Positions 14,536-21,465 of a DNA stretch of 21,465 bases are shown piece by piece. Position numbers and translations under genes: made by a program. Under the pieces are notes generated by a model. The model ran no database searches. It was given only the letters and a program-made list of their open reading frames with translations, and was not told the origin of the DNA. Location: positions 1-21,465 of the forward strand of contig CAYOTO010000052.1 in the NCBI GenBank assembly GCA_964406945.1, given 5' to 3'. This stretch comes from UBA2266 sp964406945. GTDB lineage: Bacteria; Planctomycetota; Phycisphaerae; Sedimentisphaerales; Anaerobacaceae. Positions within the stretch are counted from its first letter, which is position 1, and each line of letters begins with the position of its first letter.

Positions 14536-15981
14536 TTACAAGTCCATCCCTCTGACCCGCCCGAGTTCTTCCACCAGCTTCCGCGTAACCTCCGGCTCTT
14601 CCTCTATCAGATTCCTGCTCTCGGACGGATCTTCCGCCAGATTGTAAAGTTGCCGCGTCAAGTGCTTAAGCGTCCCTTTCTGTCCCTGCGACCACGCCTG
14701 CGGCGCAGCATCGTCGATATATTTCCAATTGCCCATGCGAATTGCATGCGCCCCCCGCGCATCCGCCGTAACCATCGACTCCCGCCCCCGGGCGCCGCTG
14801 TCCTGCCGCAGACAGCCCAGAAAACTCGAACTGTCCGGCGCAACCTGCCTGGACTCCGGCTGCTTGCCGTCCGTGATATCGCACACCGTCGCAAATACAT
14901 CCACCATATTGATCGTCTCATCGCAAACGGATCCGGCCTTGACATTTCCCGGCCACGATACGATAAACGGAACCCGAGTCCCTCCCTCCCAGATGGTGTG
15001 CTTGTCCCCGCGCAGATCCCCGTTGATCTTCAGCCCCAGATTCTGCGCTTGAATCTCCGGCGACTTGGGCCTCTTCAACGGAATCTCCCCCCCGTTATCA
15101 CTCGCAAACACAATCAGTGTATCCTCATCCAGGTTCATATACTCCAGCGTCTCGACAATCCTGCCCACGCTCATATCCAAATCCTGAATGAAATCCCCAT
15201 ACGGCCCGCAATCGCTCATGCCCCGCATCGCATCCGACGGCGTAATCGGATGATGCACCGCCACCGCCGCAAAATAGAGAAAGAACGGCGACTTGCCATC
15301 CTGCCCTTTAAGCCAGTCAACCGCATTGTCCGTCAGCACCTCCATCACATCCTTGTTAACCCGCTGCGGCGCATCGTATCCCACATACGGCGGCCCGTAA
15401 AACGTCCGCGAATACGGCTGCACCTTCCTGCTCCTCAGTCCGTATATGCGATCGTTCTCGATATAGACCCCGTGCATGTCCCCATGATTCTGCGGCACCC
15501 CGAAATGATAATCGAACCCCAGATCCAGCGGCCCCGGCGTCAGCTTACCCGTGAAATCAACTTTCGGCCCCTTTCCGTAGCCCAGATGCCACTTCCCGAT
15601 GCACGCCGTATTATAGCCCCGATCCTTAAGCCAGTCCGCAACGGTCACCCTCTGCGGATCCGGCAGCAGCGGATCCATCGGATTAACCACCCCCGACTTC
15701 ATCGAAGTCCGCCACGGATAACGCCCCGTCAGCAACCCGTACCGCGTCGGACTGCACACCGACGCCGGCGTATGGGCATCGGTAAAACGCATCCCCGCCT
15801 CAGCGATGCTGTCAATGTGCGGCGTACGAACCAGCCCCTCATCCGCCCCGTAACAGTTCACACTCCCATACCCCAGATCATCCGCCAGAAAAACAACAAC
15901 ATTCGGCCTCTCCCCACAAAACCCGACCCCGCCCGCAAAAGCCGCCACAAACACGCAACAGATCAACTTCATCCTCATCAT
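14536..15981 (-). CDS. Secreted sulfatase (formylglycine-dependent)
   Basis: The 481-residue protein has a signal peptide (LICCVFVAAFAGGVGFCG), the metal-binding FLADDLGYGSVNCYGADEG (Asp34-Asp35), and the formylglycine motif ASVCSPTRYGLLTGRYPWRT with Cys76. Also present are CIGKWHLGYGK, YFAAVAVHHPITPSD, VFASDNGGEIPL and WEGGTRVPFIVSWPG. It is a type I sulfatase exported to the periplasm or surface, acting on an unknown sulfated glycan. The start at 15981 is supported by GGAG 7 nt upstream. It shares orientation with the other sulfatase 645 bp downstream but not close similarity, so the pair is not a recent duplication. A decayed formylglycine-generating-enzyme-like gene lies just upstream on the same strand. 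Confidence 0.95.
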   Translation of the reverse strand: MMRMKLICCVFVAAFAGGVGFCGERPNVVVFLADDLGYGSVNCYGADEGLVRTPHIDSIAEAGMRFTDAHTPASVCSPTRYGLLTGRYPWRTSMKSGVVNPMDPLLPDPQRVTVADWLKDRGYNTACIGKWHLGYGKGPKVDFTGKLTPGPLDLGFDYHFGVPQNHGDMHGVYIENDRIYGLRSRKVQPYSRTFYGPPYVGYDAPQRVNKDVMEVLTDNAVDWLKGQDGKSPFFLYFAAVAVHHPITPSDAMRGMSDCGPYGDFIQDLDMSVGRIVETLEYMNLDEDTLIVFASDNGGEIPLKRPKSPEIQAQNLGLKINGDLRGDKHTIWEGGTRVPFIVSWPGNVKAGSVCDETINMVDVFATVCDITDGKQPESRQVAPDSSSFLGCLRQDSGARGRESMVTADARGAHAIRMGNWKYIDDAAPQAWSQGQKGTLKHLTRQLYNLAEDPSESRNLIEEEPEVTRKLVEELGRVRGMDL

Positions 15982-16157
15982 CGAATTACTCCATCAGTCC
16001 AAAAATACACCTTTATGTTCTCACGATTACAACACCACCCTGATCATCGGACGCTATCTGCGCCAGCCGTTTCTCTCATTCGAACCTTACCCATACGCAA
16101 GCAAACACCCTGAAACAAAATCGCAATCCATGAACCGCATTCTACCCCATCTCCCGC
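15982..16157. other. Intergenic region upstream of the second sulfatase
   Basis: These 176 bp contain the sulfatase ribosome binding site (GGAG, 15992..15989). On the minus strand there are two isolated -10-like boxes, TAGAAT (16143..16138) and a TGTAAT nearer the gene. Neither has a good -35, so I call no promoter. I see no other feature. Confidence 0.35.
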
Positions 16158-16817
16158 TCAAACACCACCCTTTCCGGCCCATTCAACCCTTCCGCCTGCA
16201 GGCGGGTCCTGAGATACCTTAGCCGCAGAGCAGCGAAAGTCCATCCAGTGCTCGACAAGTTTGGCCGGATCACTGTTATCGACCTTATTGTCTCTGGTGA
16301 AGTCCTGGAAGATGGTCCTGCCCGGCGGTTTGAAACCGTCGGCAGCAAGCCGCACACCATTGTAAGCGTAACAGCCGAAAGGGCTTTTCGAATCGACCGT
16401 ACCGGAGCGACCGTCAAAATAGCCAACCTCTGTGGTGCCTCCGAAAAGTTTGCCGTAATTGCATCGAATGCCGTCGATATTATTCGATGAGAAGCCGTAT
16501 TGGTGGGCAATTTCGCTTGCGGGGTCATAGCCGGCGGCCTTCTCCTACTCCCATTCAGTTGGCAGTCGGTAGGTGCGATTCACCCGCTCGCTTAGCCAGG
16601 CGCAATAGGCGACGGCATCATTGTACGAGACGTATGTGACCGGGTAATGCTTTCTTATGTTGCTTACACTGTATGCATATCCGTCGCGGACTTGATTGAG
16701 TTCGATCTCCATCCTCTCGCCCCACGAGCTGTCCTGGCCGCTGGAATTCAGGTATTCACAATATTGCTGATTCGTGACTTCGTACTTGCCGATCCAGAAG
16801 GATTCAACCTCATCCAT
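16158..16817 (-). pseudogene. Broken formylglycine-generating-enzyme-like (SUMF1-fold) gene
   Basis: From an ATG at 16817 the minus strand reads FWIGKYEVTNQQYCEYLNSS, then YPVTYVSYNDAVAYCAWLSE and YRLPTEWE. These are hallmarks of the FGE-sulfatase domain (PF03781), normally LPTEAEWEYAARGG. A TAG (16547..16545) follows at once. Beyond it, in the same frame, the sense continues with GGTTEVGYFDGRSG and SPFGCYAYNG. It then jumps to FTRDNKVDNSDPAKLVEHW, a dockerin-like tail. The conserved block between these (NVWEW… and the R…RGGSW core) is missing, so there is an internal deletion as well as a nonsense codon. The usual secretion signal and start of the domain are absent too. Members either make formylglycine in sulfatases or are secreted proteins of unknown role. 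The dockerin-like tail favours the second type. Confidence 0.7.
16192..16205. repeat. Perfect 14-bp palindrome CCGCCTGCAGGCGG
   Basis: This self-complementary sequence lies in the 3' end of the broken FGE-like gene, just after the dockerin-like coding part. The half-site CCGCCTGC also forms the outer arms of the structured element at 17032-17098, so both may belong to one REP-like family. Confidence 0.4.
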
Positions 16818-16867
16818 CGTTATAAACCCCAAGACGACGCAGGATCGCAAACCGACCCAATTGCACG

Positions 16868-16896
16868 ATTATACCAGACAGAGTGACAAAAAACAA
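16868..16896 (-). promoter_or_regulatory. Sigma70-like promoter upstream of the FGE-like pseudogene
   Basis: On the minus strand TTGTTT (16896..16891) and a perfect TATAAT (16873..16868) are separated by 17 nt. The predicted start near 16861 leaves a leader of about 44 nt with GGGG about 8 nt before the ATG at 16817. A promoter this good in front of a broken gene suggests the gene was inactivated recently or the promoter serves something else. Confidence 0.5.
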
Positions 16897-17024
16897 TAAT
16901 TTGCCTCGTAAGAATAATCTGTGGGCCGATTGCGGGTAAATTTGTGCATCTGGGGCCCCGAACTGTTTTTCCGAGTCAATTTCGCTGAATTCGGACCCAG
17001 AGATTTCTTCGAAGAGCCTACGAA

Positions 17025-17098
17025 TAAAAAGGGCAGGCGGCCCCAGCCTTGGCTTAAGGCAAGGCCTCGCAAAGAGGATCAGCAAGAGACCGCCTGCC
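17025..17098 (-). other. Structured element with a T-tail on the minus strand
   Basis: A 9-bp inverted repeat, GGCAGGCGG (17032-17040) and CCGCCTGCC (17090-17098), encloses two smaller hairpins. One is GCCTTGGCTTAAGGCAAGGC (6 bp plus 2 bp) and the other is CCTC-GCAAA-GAGG. On the minus strand the closing arm runs into CCCTTTTTATT, as in an intrinsic terminator. No minus-strand gene lies upstream that would need one. It may therefore end a small RNA starting within 17099-17230, or be a mobile REP-type element. I cannot match it to a known RNA family. Confidence 0.4.
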
Positions 17099-17211
17099 GC
17101 CGTAATGCTACACCGACCAGGCAGGATTGCATAGCGTGGGAACTACGGGATTTTCGTGGCCGGAATGTCTTTCTGAAGTCCTTCAGGGCTATGCCGAAAA
17201 TCGCCGGTATC

Positions 17212-17240
17212 TTGACAGCCGCCTGCGCCGCTGCTACAGT
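17212..17240 (+). promoter_or_regulatory. polA promoter, predicted leaderless start
   Basis: A consensus TTGACA (17212-17217) is followed after exactly 17 nt by TACAGT (17235-17240). The ATG of polA begins 7 nt after the -10 box, where transcription itself should start, and there is no ribosome binding site. This predicts a leaderless mRNA and fixes the start codon. Confidence 0.7.
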
Positions 17241-17246
17241 ACCGCA

Positions 17247-20012
17247 ATGTCAAAATCACTCTACATAATCGACGGGCACGCCCACATCTACGCCGCCTAT
17301 TACGCCCCCATGGGCTCGCGCCTCACAGCCCCCACCGGCGAACCCACAAAAGCCCCCTATATCTTCACCCAGGCTATCCTCGGCCTCATGGAACGCCGCA
17401 AACCGGAAATGCTCGCCGTCGCAATGGACAGCATCGGCCCGACCTTCCGCCACAAGATGTACGACCAGTACAAAATGCACCGCCCCCCCATGCCCGACGA
17501 CCTGCCCCGCCAGATCGACCGAATCGAACAAATCCTCGACGCAATGAAAATTCCCATCCTCCGAGTCGACGGCTACGAAGCCGACGACATCATAGGAACC
17601 CTATCGAGAAAAGCCGCCGCCGAAGGGCTCGACGTATTCATCTGCTCCGGCGATAAGGACCTGCTCCAGCTCATCGACGAACGAACCAGCGTCTACAACC
17701 TCAAAAAAGACACCGTCATTGATCTTGCCGAAATGCGCGACCGAATGCACGTCACCCCCGAGCAGTTCGTGGACTGCCTCGCGCTCCAGGGCGACGCTTC
17801 CGACAACATTCCGGGCGTGCCGGACGTCGGTCCCAAAACGGCCCTCAACTGGATCAGCAAATACGGCTCTATCGACAACCTGTACGAGCACATCGACGAA
17901 ATCAAGGGCAAACGCGGCGAAAATCTCAGGCAGTTCCGCGAGCAGCTTCACCTGAGCCGCAAACTAGTCACTATCGATTGCCAGGTCCCGCTCGAAATCC
18001 CGCTCGAGGAGCTCGAATCCGCACCGCCCGATTCCGAGCGGCTGCGGGCCATCTTCACCGAACTGGGATTCAGCCGCCTGCTGGACCGCCTCGACCTGGA
18101 ACCGGCCGGTTCCGATGCCGGTTTGTCGCCCGGCAGCGCCGGTGCGACCGCAGGTAGCAAACCGCAGCCCGGTCGGACCTGTCCGAGTGGGCCCGATTCG
18201 CTCAAGACCGTCGAACACGATTACCGGCTCATCGACACGCCCGAAAAATTCGACCGCTTTTTCGCCGAACTTTGCAACCAGAAAATTTTCGCGCTCGATA
18301 CCGAAACGACCTCGGTGGCCGCAATGCGTGCCGACCTGGTCGGCCTCAGTTTCGCCTGGGAGCCGCACAGGGCGTTTTACCTGCCAGTCAAGGCCCCGCT
18401 GGGAACCGGGCACCTCGATCTCAACATCGTTCGCGAACGGCTCGGGCCGATTCTCGCCGATCCACAGATCAAGAAAATCGGTCAGAACATCAAATACGAC
18501 CTGCTCGTGCTCGAAAACGCCCGAATGCCCGTCGCAGGCGTCCATTTCGACACGATGGTCGCATCCTACTGCCTCGATCCCGAACGCCGGCACGGCCTGG
18601 ATGCTATGGCGCTGTCGATGCTCAATTACCAGTGCGTACCTATCGTGACGCTTATCGGTAAGGGCAAAAACCAGCTTACGTTCGATATGGTCGATACCGC
18701 CCCGGCCGCCGAATACGCCTGCGAAGACGCCGATATTACATGGCGGCTGTACGAGTTGCTCGCAGCGCAGCTCGACGCCGAGCCGACGCTGCGAAAGCTG
18801 TTCGACTCGCTGGAAATGCCGCTGGTGCCGGTGCTGGGGCGGATGGAGCATAACGGCGTGGCGCTGGACGCGGCCGTGCTGCGAAACATGTCCAGCGAGC
18901 TGGCCGAGACTCGCGAACGGCTTACCGAAGAAATCTACGAGCAGGCCGGCGTGCCGTTCAATATCGACAGCCCCAAACAGCTTGCGGAGGTGCTTTTCGA
19001 CCGGCTGGGCCTCGAATCGCTCAAGGCCACCAAAACCAGCCGCAGCACCGATGCGGGCGTGCTGGAGCGGCTCTCGGCAGAACATCCGATTGTCGAGTTG
19101 ATCCTCGAATATCGAACCATTACCAAGCTGCAGAGCACGTACGTCGACAAGCTCGGAACGCTCATCGACCCGCGGACCCGCCGCGTTCACGCGTCTTTCA
19201 ACCAGACGGTGACAACCACCGGCCGGCTCAGCTCGTCGGACCCGAACCTGCAGAACATCCCGATCCGCACCGAACTTGGCAGCAAAATCCGTTCGGCGTT
19301 TGTTCCGGCCTCGGACGACTGCTGCATTCTGGCGGCCGATTACAGCCAGATCGAATTGCGATTCCTGGCGGCGTTCAGCGGCGATAAGGCCCTTGGCGCC
19401 GCATTCGCCGAGGACAGGGACATTCATCGGTTCGTCGCCTCGCAGATTTACGGGGTCGAGCCTGATGAGGTCACGTCCGAAATGCGGGCCAAGTGCAAGG
19501 CGGTGAATTTCGGAATCATCTACGGCCAGGGGGCCTACGGGCTTTCGCGAGGCACCGGAATGAGCGTGGGCGAGGCCAAGCGGTTTATCGACGACTATTT
19601 CGCCCGGTACAGTTCGATTCGGGCGTTTATGGACCAGTGCATCGAGCGGGCCAGAGATTGCGGCTACGCCGAGACGATTCTGGGCCGTCGCAGGCGGATC
19701 AGCGGGCTTACGGCGAAAAACGCCGGCAGGCGGGCACTGGCCGAGCGGCTTGCGGTCAATACTGTTATCCAGGGCTCGGCCGCGGACCTTATCAAACGCG
19801 CAATGGTCAATATCCAGCGGCGAATCGACGCCGAATTTGCGGGCGTTAAGATGATCCTGCAAATCCATGACGAACTCGTCTTCGAGCTGCCGCAAAGCGA
19901 GATCGACACCCACCAGAGCTGGATCCGCGACGAAATGACCGGCGCTATCGAACTCGACGTGCCGCTGAAGGTCGATATGGGCTGGGGTGCGAGCTGGCTG
20001 GAGGCGAAGTAG
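17247..20012 (+). CDS. polA: DNA polymerase I
   Basis: This is a full-length family A polymerase of 921 residues with all three activities apparently intact. The 5'-3' nuclease domain (1-290) has IIDGHAHIYAAYYA with Asp9, GYEADDIIG, CSGDKDLLQLI and the GDASDNIPGVPDVGPKTA helix-hairpin-helix. The 3'-5' proofreading domain keeps Exo I (ALDTETTS, Asp351 and Glu353), Exo II (GQNIKYDLLVLE) and Exo III (YACEDADITW). The polymerase domain has motif A (AADYSQIELRFLAAFSGD, Asp698), motif B (KAVNFGIIYGQGAYG) and motif C (QIHDELVFE, Asp875). It fills gaps and removes primers in replication and repair. The frame is open 40 codons further upstream (17127), but that part overlaps the promoter and is not protein-like. 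It is transcribed alone. Confidence 0.97.
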   Translation: MSKSLYIIDGHAHIYAAYYAPMGSRLTAPTGEPTKAPYIFTQAILGLMERRKPEMLAVAMDSIGPTFRHKMYDQYKMHRPPMPDDLPRQIDRIEQILDAMKIPILRVDGYEADDIIGTLSRKAAAEGLDVFICSGDKDLLQLIDERTSVYNLKKDTVIDLAEMRDRMHVTPEQFVDCLALQGDASDNIPGVPDVGPKTALNWISKYGSIDNLYEHIDEIKGKRGENLRQFREQLHLSRKLVTIDCQVPLEIPLEELESAPPDSERLRAIFTELGFSRLLDRLDLEPAGSDAGLSPGSAGATAGSKPQPGRTCPSGPDSLKTVEHDYRLIDTPEKFDRFFAELCNQKIFALDTETTSVAAMRADLVGLSFAWEPHRAFYLPVKAPLGTGHLDLNIVRERLGPILADPQIKKIGQNIKYDLLVLENARMPVAGVHFDTMVASYCLDPERRHGLDAMALSMLNYQCVPIVTLIGKGKNQLTFDMVDTAPAAEYACEDADITWRLYELLAAQLDAEPTLRKLFDSLEMPLVPVLGRMEHNGVALDAAVLRNMSSELAETRERLTEEIYEQAGVPFNIDSPKQLAEVLFDRLGLESLKATKTSRSTDAGVLERLSAEHPIVELILEYRTITKLQSTYVDKLGTLIDPRTRRVHASFNQTVTTTGRLSSSDPNLQNIPIRTELGSKIRSAFVPASDDCCILAADYSQIELRFLAAFSGDKALGAAFAEDRDIHRFVASQIYGVEPDEVTSEMRAKCKAVNFGIIYGQGAYGLSRGTGMSVGEAKRFIDDYFARYSSIRAFMDQCIERARDCGYAETILGRRRRISGLTAKNAGRRALAERLAVNTVIQGSAADLIKRAMVNIQRRIDAEFAGVKMILQIHDELVFELPQSEIDTHQSWIRDEMTGAIELDVPLKVDMGWGASWLEAK

Positions 20013-20025
20013 GGCGTCCGGGGAC

Positions 20026-20317
20026 GGGGAGTGCTCGGGTGGAATCTTATGCGGGGGCCAGATCCTTCGGCTTCGCCTCAGGATGACATTTTCGTCGTAT
20101 TTTGTATGGCGTATGTTGAATCGCCTGTGGCGATGAGGGTTCATGGCCCGCCGTTGTAACGGCGGGTTAAATGGCGAGTTCGGGGGATTTGCTCGTTGTG
20201 GGTTCCTTCGGCTGGCTTCGGGACAGACTCTTCGGCTGCGCATTTCTCGAATCGCCTTCGGCGATGCTGTTTCCTGGCCGTTCGGATGACCGCCCGGGCA
20301 GGCTCGGGGGTTAATGG
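20026..20317. repeat. 292-bp direct repeat, copy 1
   Basis: This copy begins 13 bp after the polA stop. It is repeated at 20401-20692 with about 11 base differences and no gaps, an offset of exactly 375 bp. The unit is itself a chain of small palindromes: the REP-like GATCCTTCGGCTTCGCCTCA with flanks, ATCGCCTGTGGCGAT, the 9-bp stem CCCGCCGTTGTAACGGCGGG, ATCGCCTTCGGCGAT with a TTCG loop, and the GC-rich CCGCCCGGGCAGGCTCGGG. I see no gene in it on the plus strand. Confidence 0.85.
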
Positions 20318-20400
20318 AGGGGGGCGGCTGATTCGTGTTGTGTACCGCGTATTGCGTATTGCGGGGCAGCGCTGTGGATTTGTGGTGGTCAGTGGGGTGT

Positions 20401-20692
20401 GGGGAGTGCTCGGGTGGAATCTCATGCGGGGGCCAGATCCTTCGGCTTCGCCTCAGGATGACATTTTCGTTGTATTTCGTATGGCGTATGTTGAATCGCC
20501 TGTGGCGATGAGGGTTCATGGCCCGCTGTTGTAACGGCGGGTTAAATGGCGAGTTCGGGGGATTTGCTCGTTGTGGGTTCGTTCGACTGGGTTCGGGACA
20601 GACTCTTCGGCTGCGCATTTCTCGAATCGCCTTCGGCGATGCTATTTCCTGGGCGTTCGGACGACCGCCCGAGCAGGCTCGGGGGTTAATGG
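20401..20692. repeat. 292-bp direct repeat, copy 2
   Basis: This is the second copy, about 96% identical to 20026-20317, separated from it by an unrelated 83 bp. Changes include one base that weakens the nine-base-pair hairpin (CCCGCTGTTG here). Its right end coincides with the point where the HNH/AP2 protein stops looking like protein, so the repeat probably replaced that gene's 3' end and stop codon. Confidence 0.85.
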
Positions 20693-21308
20693 GGGTGGGC
20701 GGGCGTGTGGGGGAGAGGAGGGATTTGAGAGACTGGAGGAGGCGTTTGAAGCAGGGCGGGGGTTTGGGGGGGAAGTTCAGGGCGGCGAAGTCGGCGTGGT
20801 ATTTTTTTGCGGCGCGGTCGTAGGCCTTTGCGGCATTTCGTTCGAAGTGGTATAGGCCGAGGTGAAGGGTGACGCCGTCGATTGTTATTGATGCGTGCCA
20901 GCGGCGGGTGCGGCGGTTGAGGTGGACGCCTTTGTAGCGGGAGGTGCATTTTTCGGGATTGGATTTGGCGCGGTTGCGGGCGTTCTGGGCGGGGGTGGCG
21001 AGGCGGAGGTTGGCCCTGCGGTTGTCGAGGGGATTGCGGTTGATGTGGTCGACGAGGAGGTGGTCGGGCGGGTTCATGATCGAGCGGTGCATCTTTATGT
21101 TGCGGCGGTTGTGGGTGCGGCAGGCGTAGAGGCAGCCGGAGCCGGAGAGGGACCATTTGTATTTTGCGAGGGTCCAGTAGTCGGCGGGATCGACGATGGC
21201 GGACCGGCCGCGGGTGAGGCGGATGAGGCGGTACGGGTAGCCGTGGCGGATCAGACGCCAGGCGAGGACGGGCAGAACGGCGACGCGCTCGAGCCAGTCG
21301 GGGAGCAT
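20691..21308 (-). CDS. HNH endonuclease with AP2 DNA-binding domain, natural stop lost
   Basis: From an ATG at 21308 the minus strand encodes an HNH core: NIKMHRSIMNPPDHLLVDHI, then NPLDNRRANLRLATPAQNA. It is followed by an AP2 domain: SRYKGVHLNRRTRRWHASIT, DGVTLHLGLYHFERNAAKAY and DRAAKKYHADFAALNFP. HNH_3+AP2 proteins are homing-endonuclease-like, selfish or domesticated DNA-cutting proteins. The recognisable protein ends near residue 185 and a basic Pro/Ser tail runs to the edge of repeat copy 2. There is no stop there: the frame stays open through both repeats and far into the antisense of polA, to 17964. I give only the plausible coding part. The ribosome binding site is weak for 21308 (GGAGAGAGG is 18 nt away), so a TTG at about 21326 is an alternative. 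Confidence 0.65.
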
Positions 21309-21340
21309 GACAGTAATTTCCAGCAACCTCTCTCCTTCTT

Positions 21341-21386
21341 GCCATCGTGAGCGCGAGCGAAGAATCTGGCACCCGCTCAGGATGGC
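21341..21386. repeat. REP-like imperfect palindrome upstream of the HNH/AP2 gene
   Basis: GCCATCGTGAGCG and CGCTCAGGATGGC pair over 12 of 13 bases around a 20-nt loop containing CGAGCGAAGAATCTGG. The loop and left arm align with the REP-like elements at 12129-12157 and inside both 292-bp repeats. It lies 33 bp upstream of the HNH/AP2 start. Confidence 0.6.
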
Positions 21387-21445
21387 AATTCCCAAATAAC
21401 AAATCAGAAATTTCGTAAGATTTTAGCCGAGTGAAGCAAAAAATT

Positions 21446-21451
21446 TTGACA
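21446..21451 (+). promoter_or_regulatory. Possible -35 box at the right edge
   Basis: A consensus TTGACA lies in an AT-rich stretch. The matching -10 would fall just beyond the window, so this is only a hint of a rightward gene outside. Confidence 0.2.
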
Positions 21452-21465
21452 AATCTTTGAAAAAT

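Noticed and set aside
12419..15981. The two sulfatases as a recent tandem duplication
   Set aside because: Apart from family motifs their sequences differ throughout, and a 645-bp unrelated region separates them.
16070..16095. A T-loop-like GGTTCGAAT on the minus strand suggesting a tRNA
   Set aside because: The flanking bases do not form the five-pair T stem, and no anticodon or acceptor arms can be traced. The same string at 14475-14482 and in the lamin-tail fragment also fails.
14344..16113. A 589-codon plus-strand frame opposite the second sulfatase
   Set aside because: It is the antisense of a clear sulfatase, has arginine- and proline-rich composition, and no start signal.
17127..17246. 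A 40-codon N-terminal extension of DNA polymerase I
   Set aside because: It would overlap the TTGACA/TACAGT promoter, has no ribosome binding site, and adds non-protein-like sequence ahead of the normal family start.

Overview
The window looks like a piece of a planctomycete chromosome, most likely class Phycisphaerae (Sedimentisphaerales-like). The reasons are two secreted sulfatases, an H-X9-DG-type pseudopilin, secreted beta-propeller and beta-helix proteins, XylR-type AraC regulation, dockerin-like and lamin-tail fragments, and an AP2/HNH protein, all on a GC-rich background. This assignment is inference from gene content; there is no rRNA or other marker in the window, and I saw no tRNA or CRISPR. 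Left part (1-3180, minus strand): the first 17 codons of a gene leaving the left edge, then a two-gene unit encoding a secreted beta-helix-like protein (2982-1609) and a secreted beta-propeller, GH32/43-like protein (1587-172). Between this unit and the plus-strand genes lies a decayed lamin-tail/FN3-associated fragment (3416-3180). Centre-left (3511-10302, plus strand): a XylR-like AraC regulator, followed 216 bp later by a tight five-gene run. The run encodes a tartrate/D-malate-type beta-decarboxylating dehydrogenase, a cyclase-family metallohydrolase, a transaldolase-family enzyme, an ACS-type MFS transporter and a Gfo/Idh/MocA oxidoreductase. Together they read as a regulated uptake-and-catabolism operon for a sugar acid or related polyol. 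I do not recognise the combination as a named pathway, and the dehydrogenase has Phe where the family's catalytic Tyr is expected. Centre (10317-12418): a convergent pseudopilin, a DUF1622 membrane protein, then decayed genes: an RbsB-like sugar-binding lipoprotein with a frameshift and a large deletion, and a 33-codon stump of a secreted beta-helix protein. Centre-right (12419-16817, minus strand): two secreted sulfatases with CSPTR formylglycine sites, a 37-residue single-span membrane protein with an excellent ribosome binding site upstream of the first, and a broken formylglycine-generating-enzyme-like gene upstream of the second. Between the two sulfatases lies an AT-richer, gene-poor stretch with a TTCGAA-rich repeat. 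Right part (17025-21465): a structured element, then polA driven by a near-consensus promoter that places the transcription start at the ATG (predicted leaderless mRNA). After polA come two copies of a 292-bp repeat at an exact 375-bp period and an HNH/AP2 homing-endonuclease-like gene on the minus strand. That gene has lost any sensible stop codon: its frame stays open through both repeats and on, antisense, into polA. REP-like palindromes of one family occur near 12130, inside both repeats and at 21341-21386. Stretches with no gene that I can support: 4696-4911, 11070-11441, 13892-14002, 14117-14535, 15982-16157, 16818-17246, 20013-20690 and 21309-21465; what they hold is given in the features.
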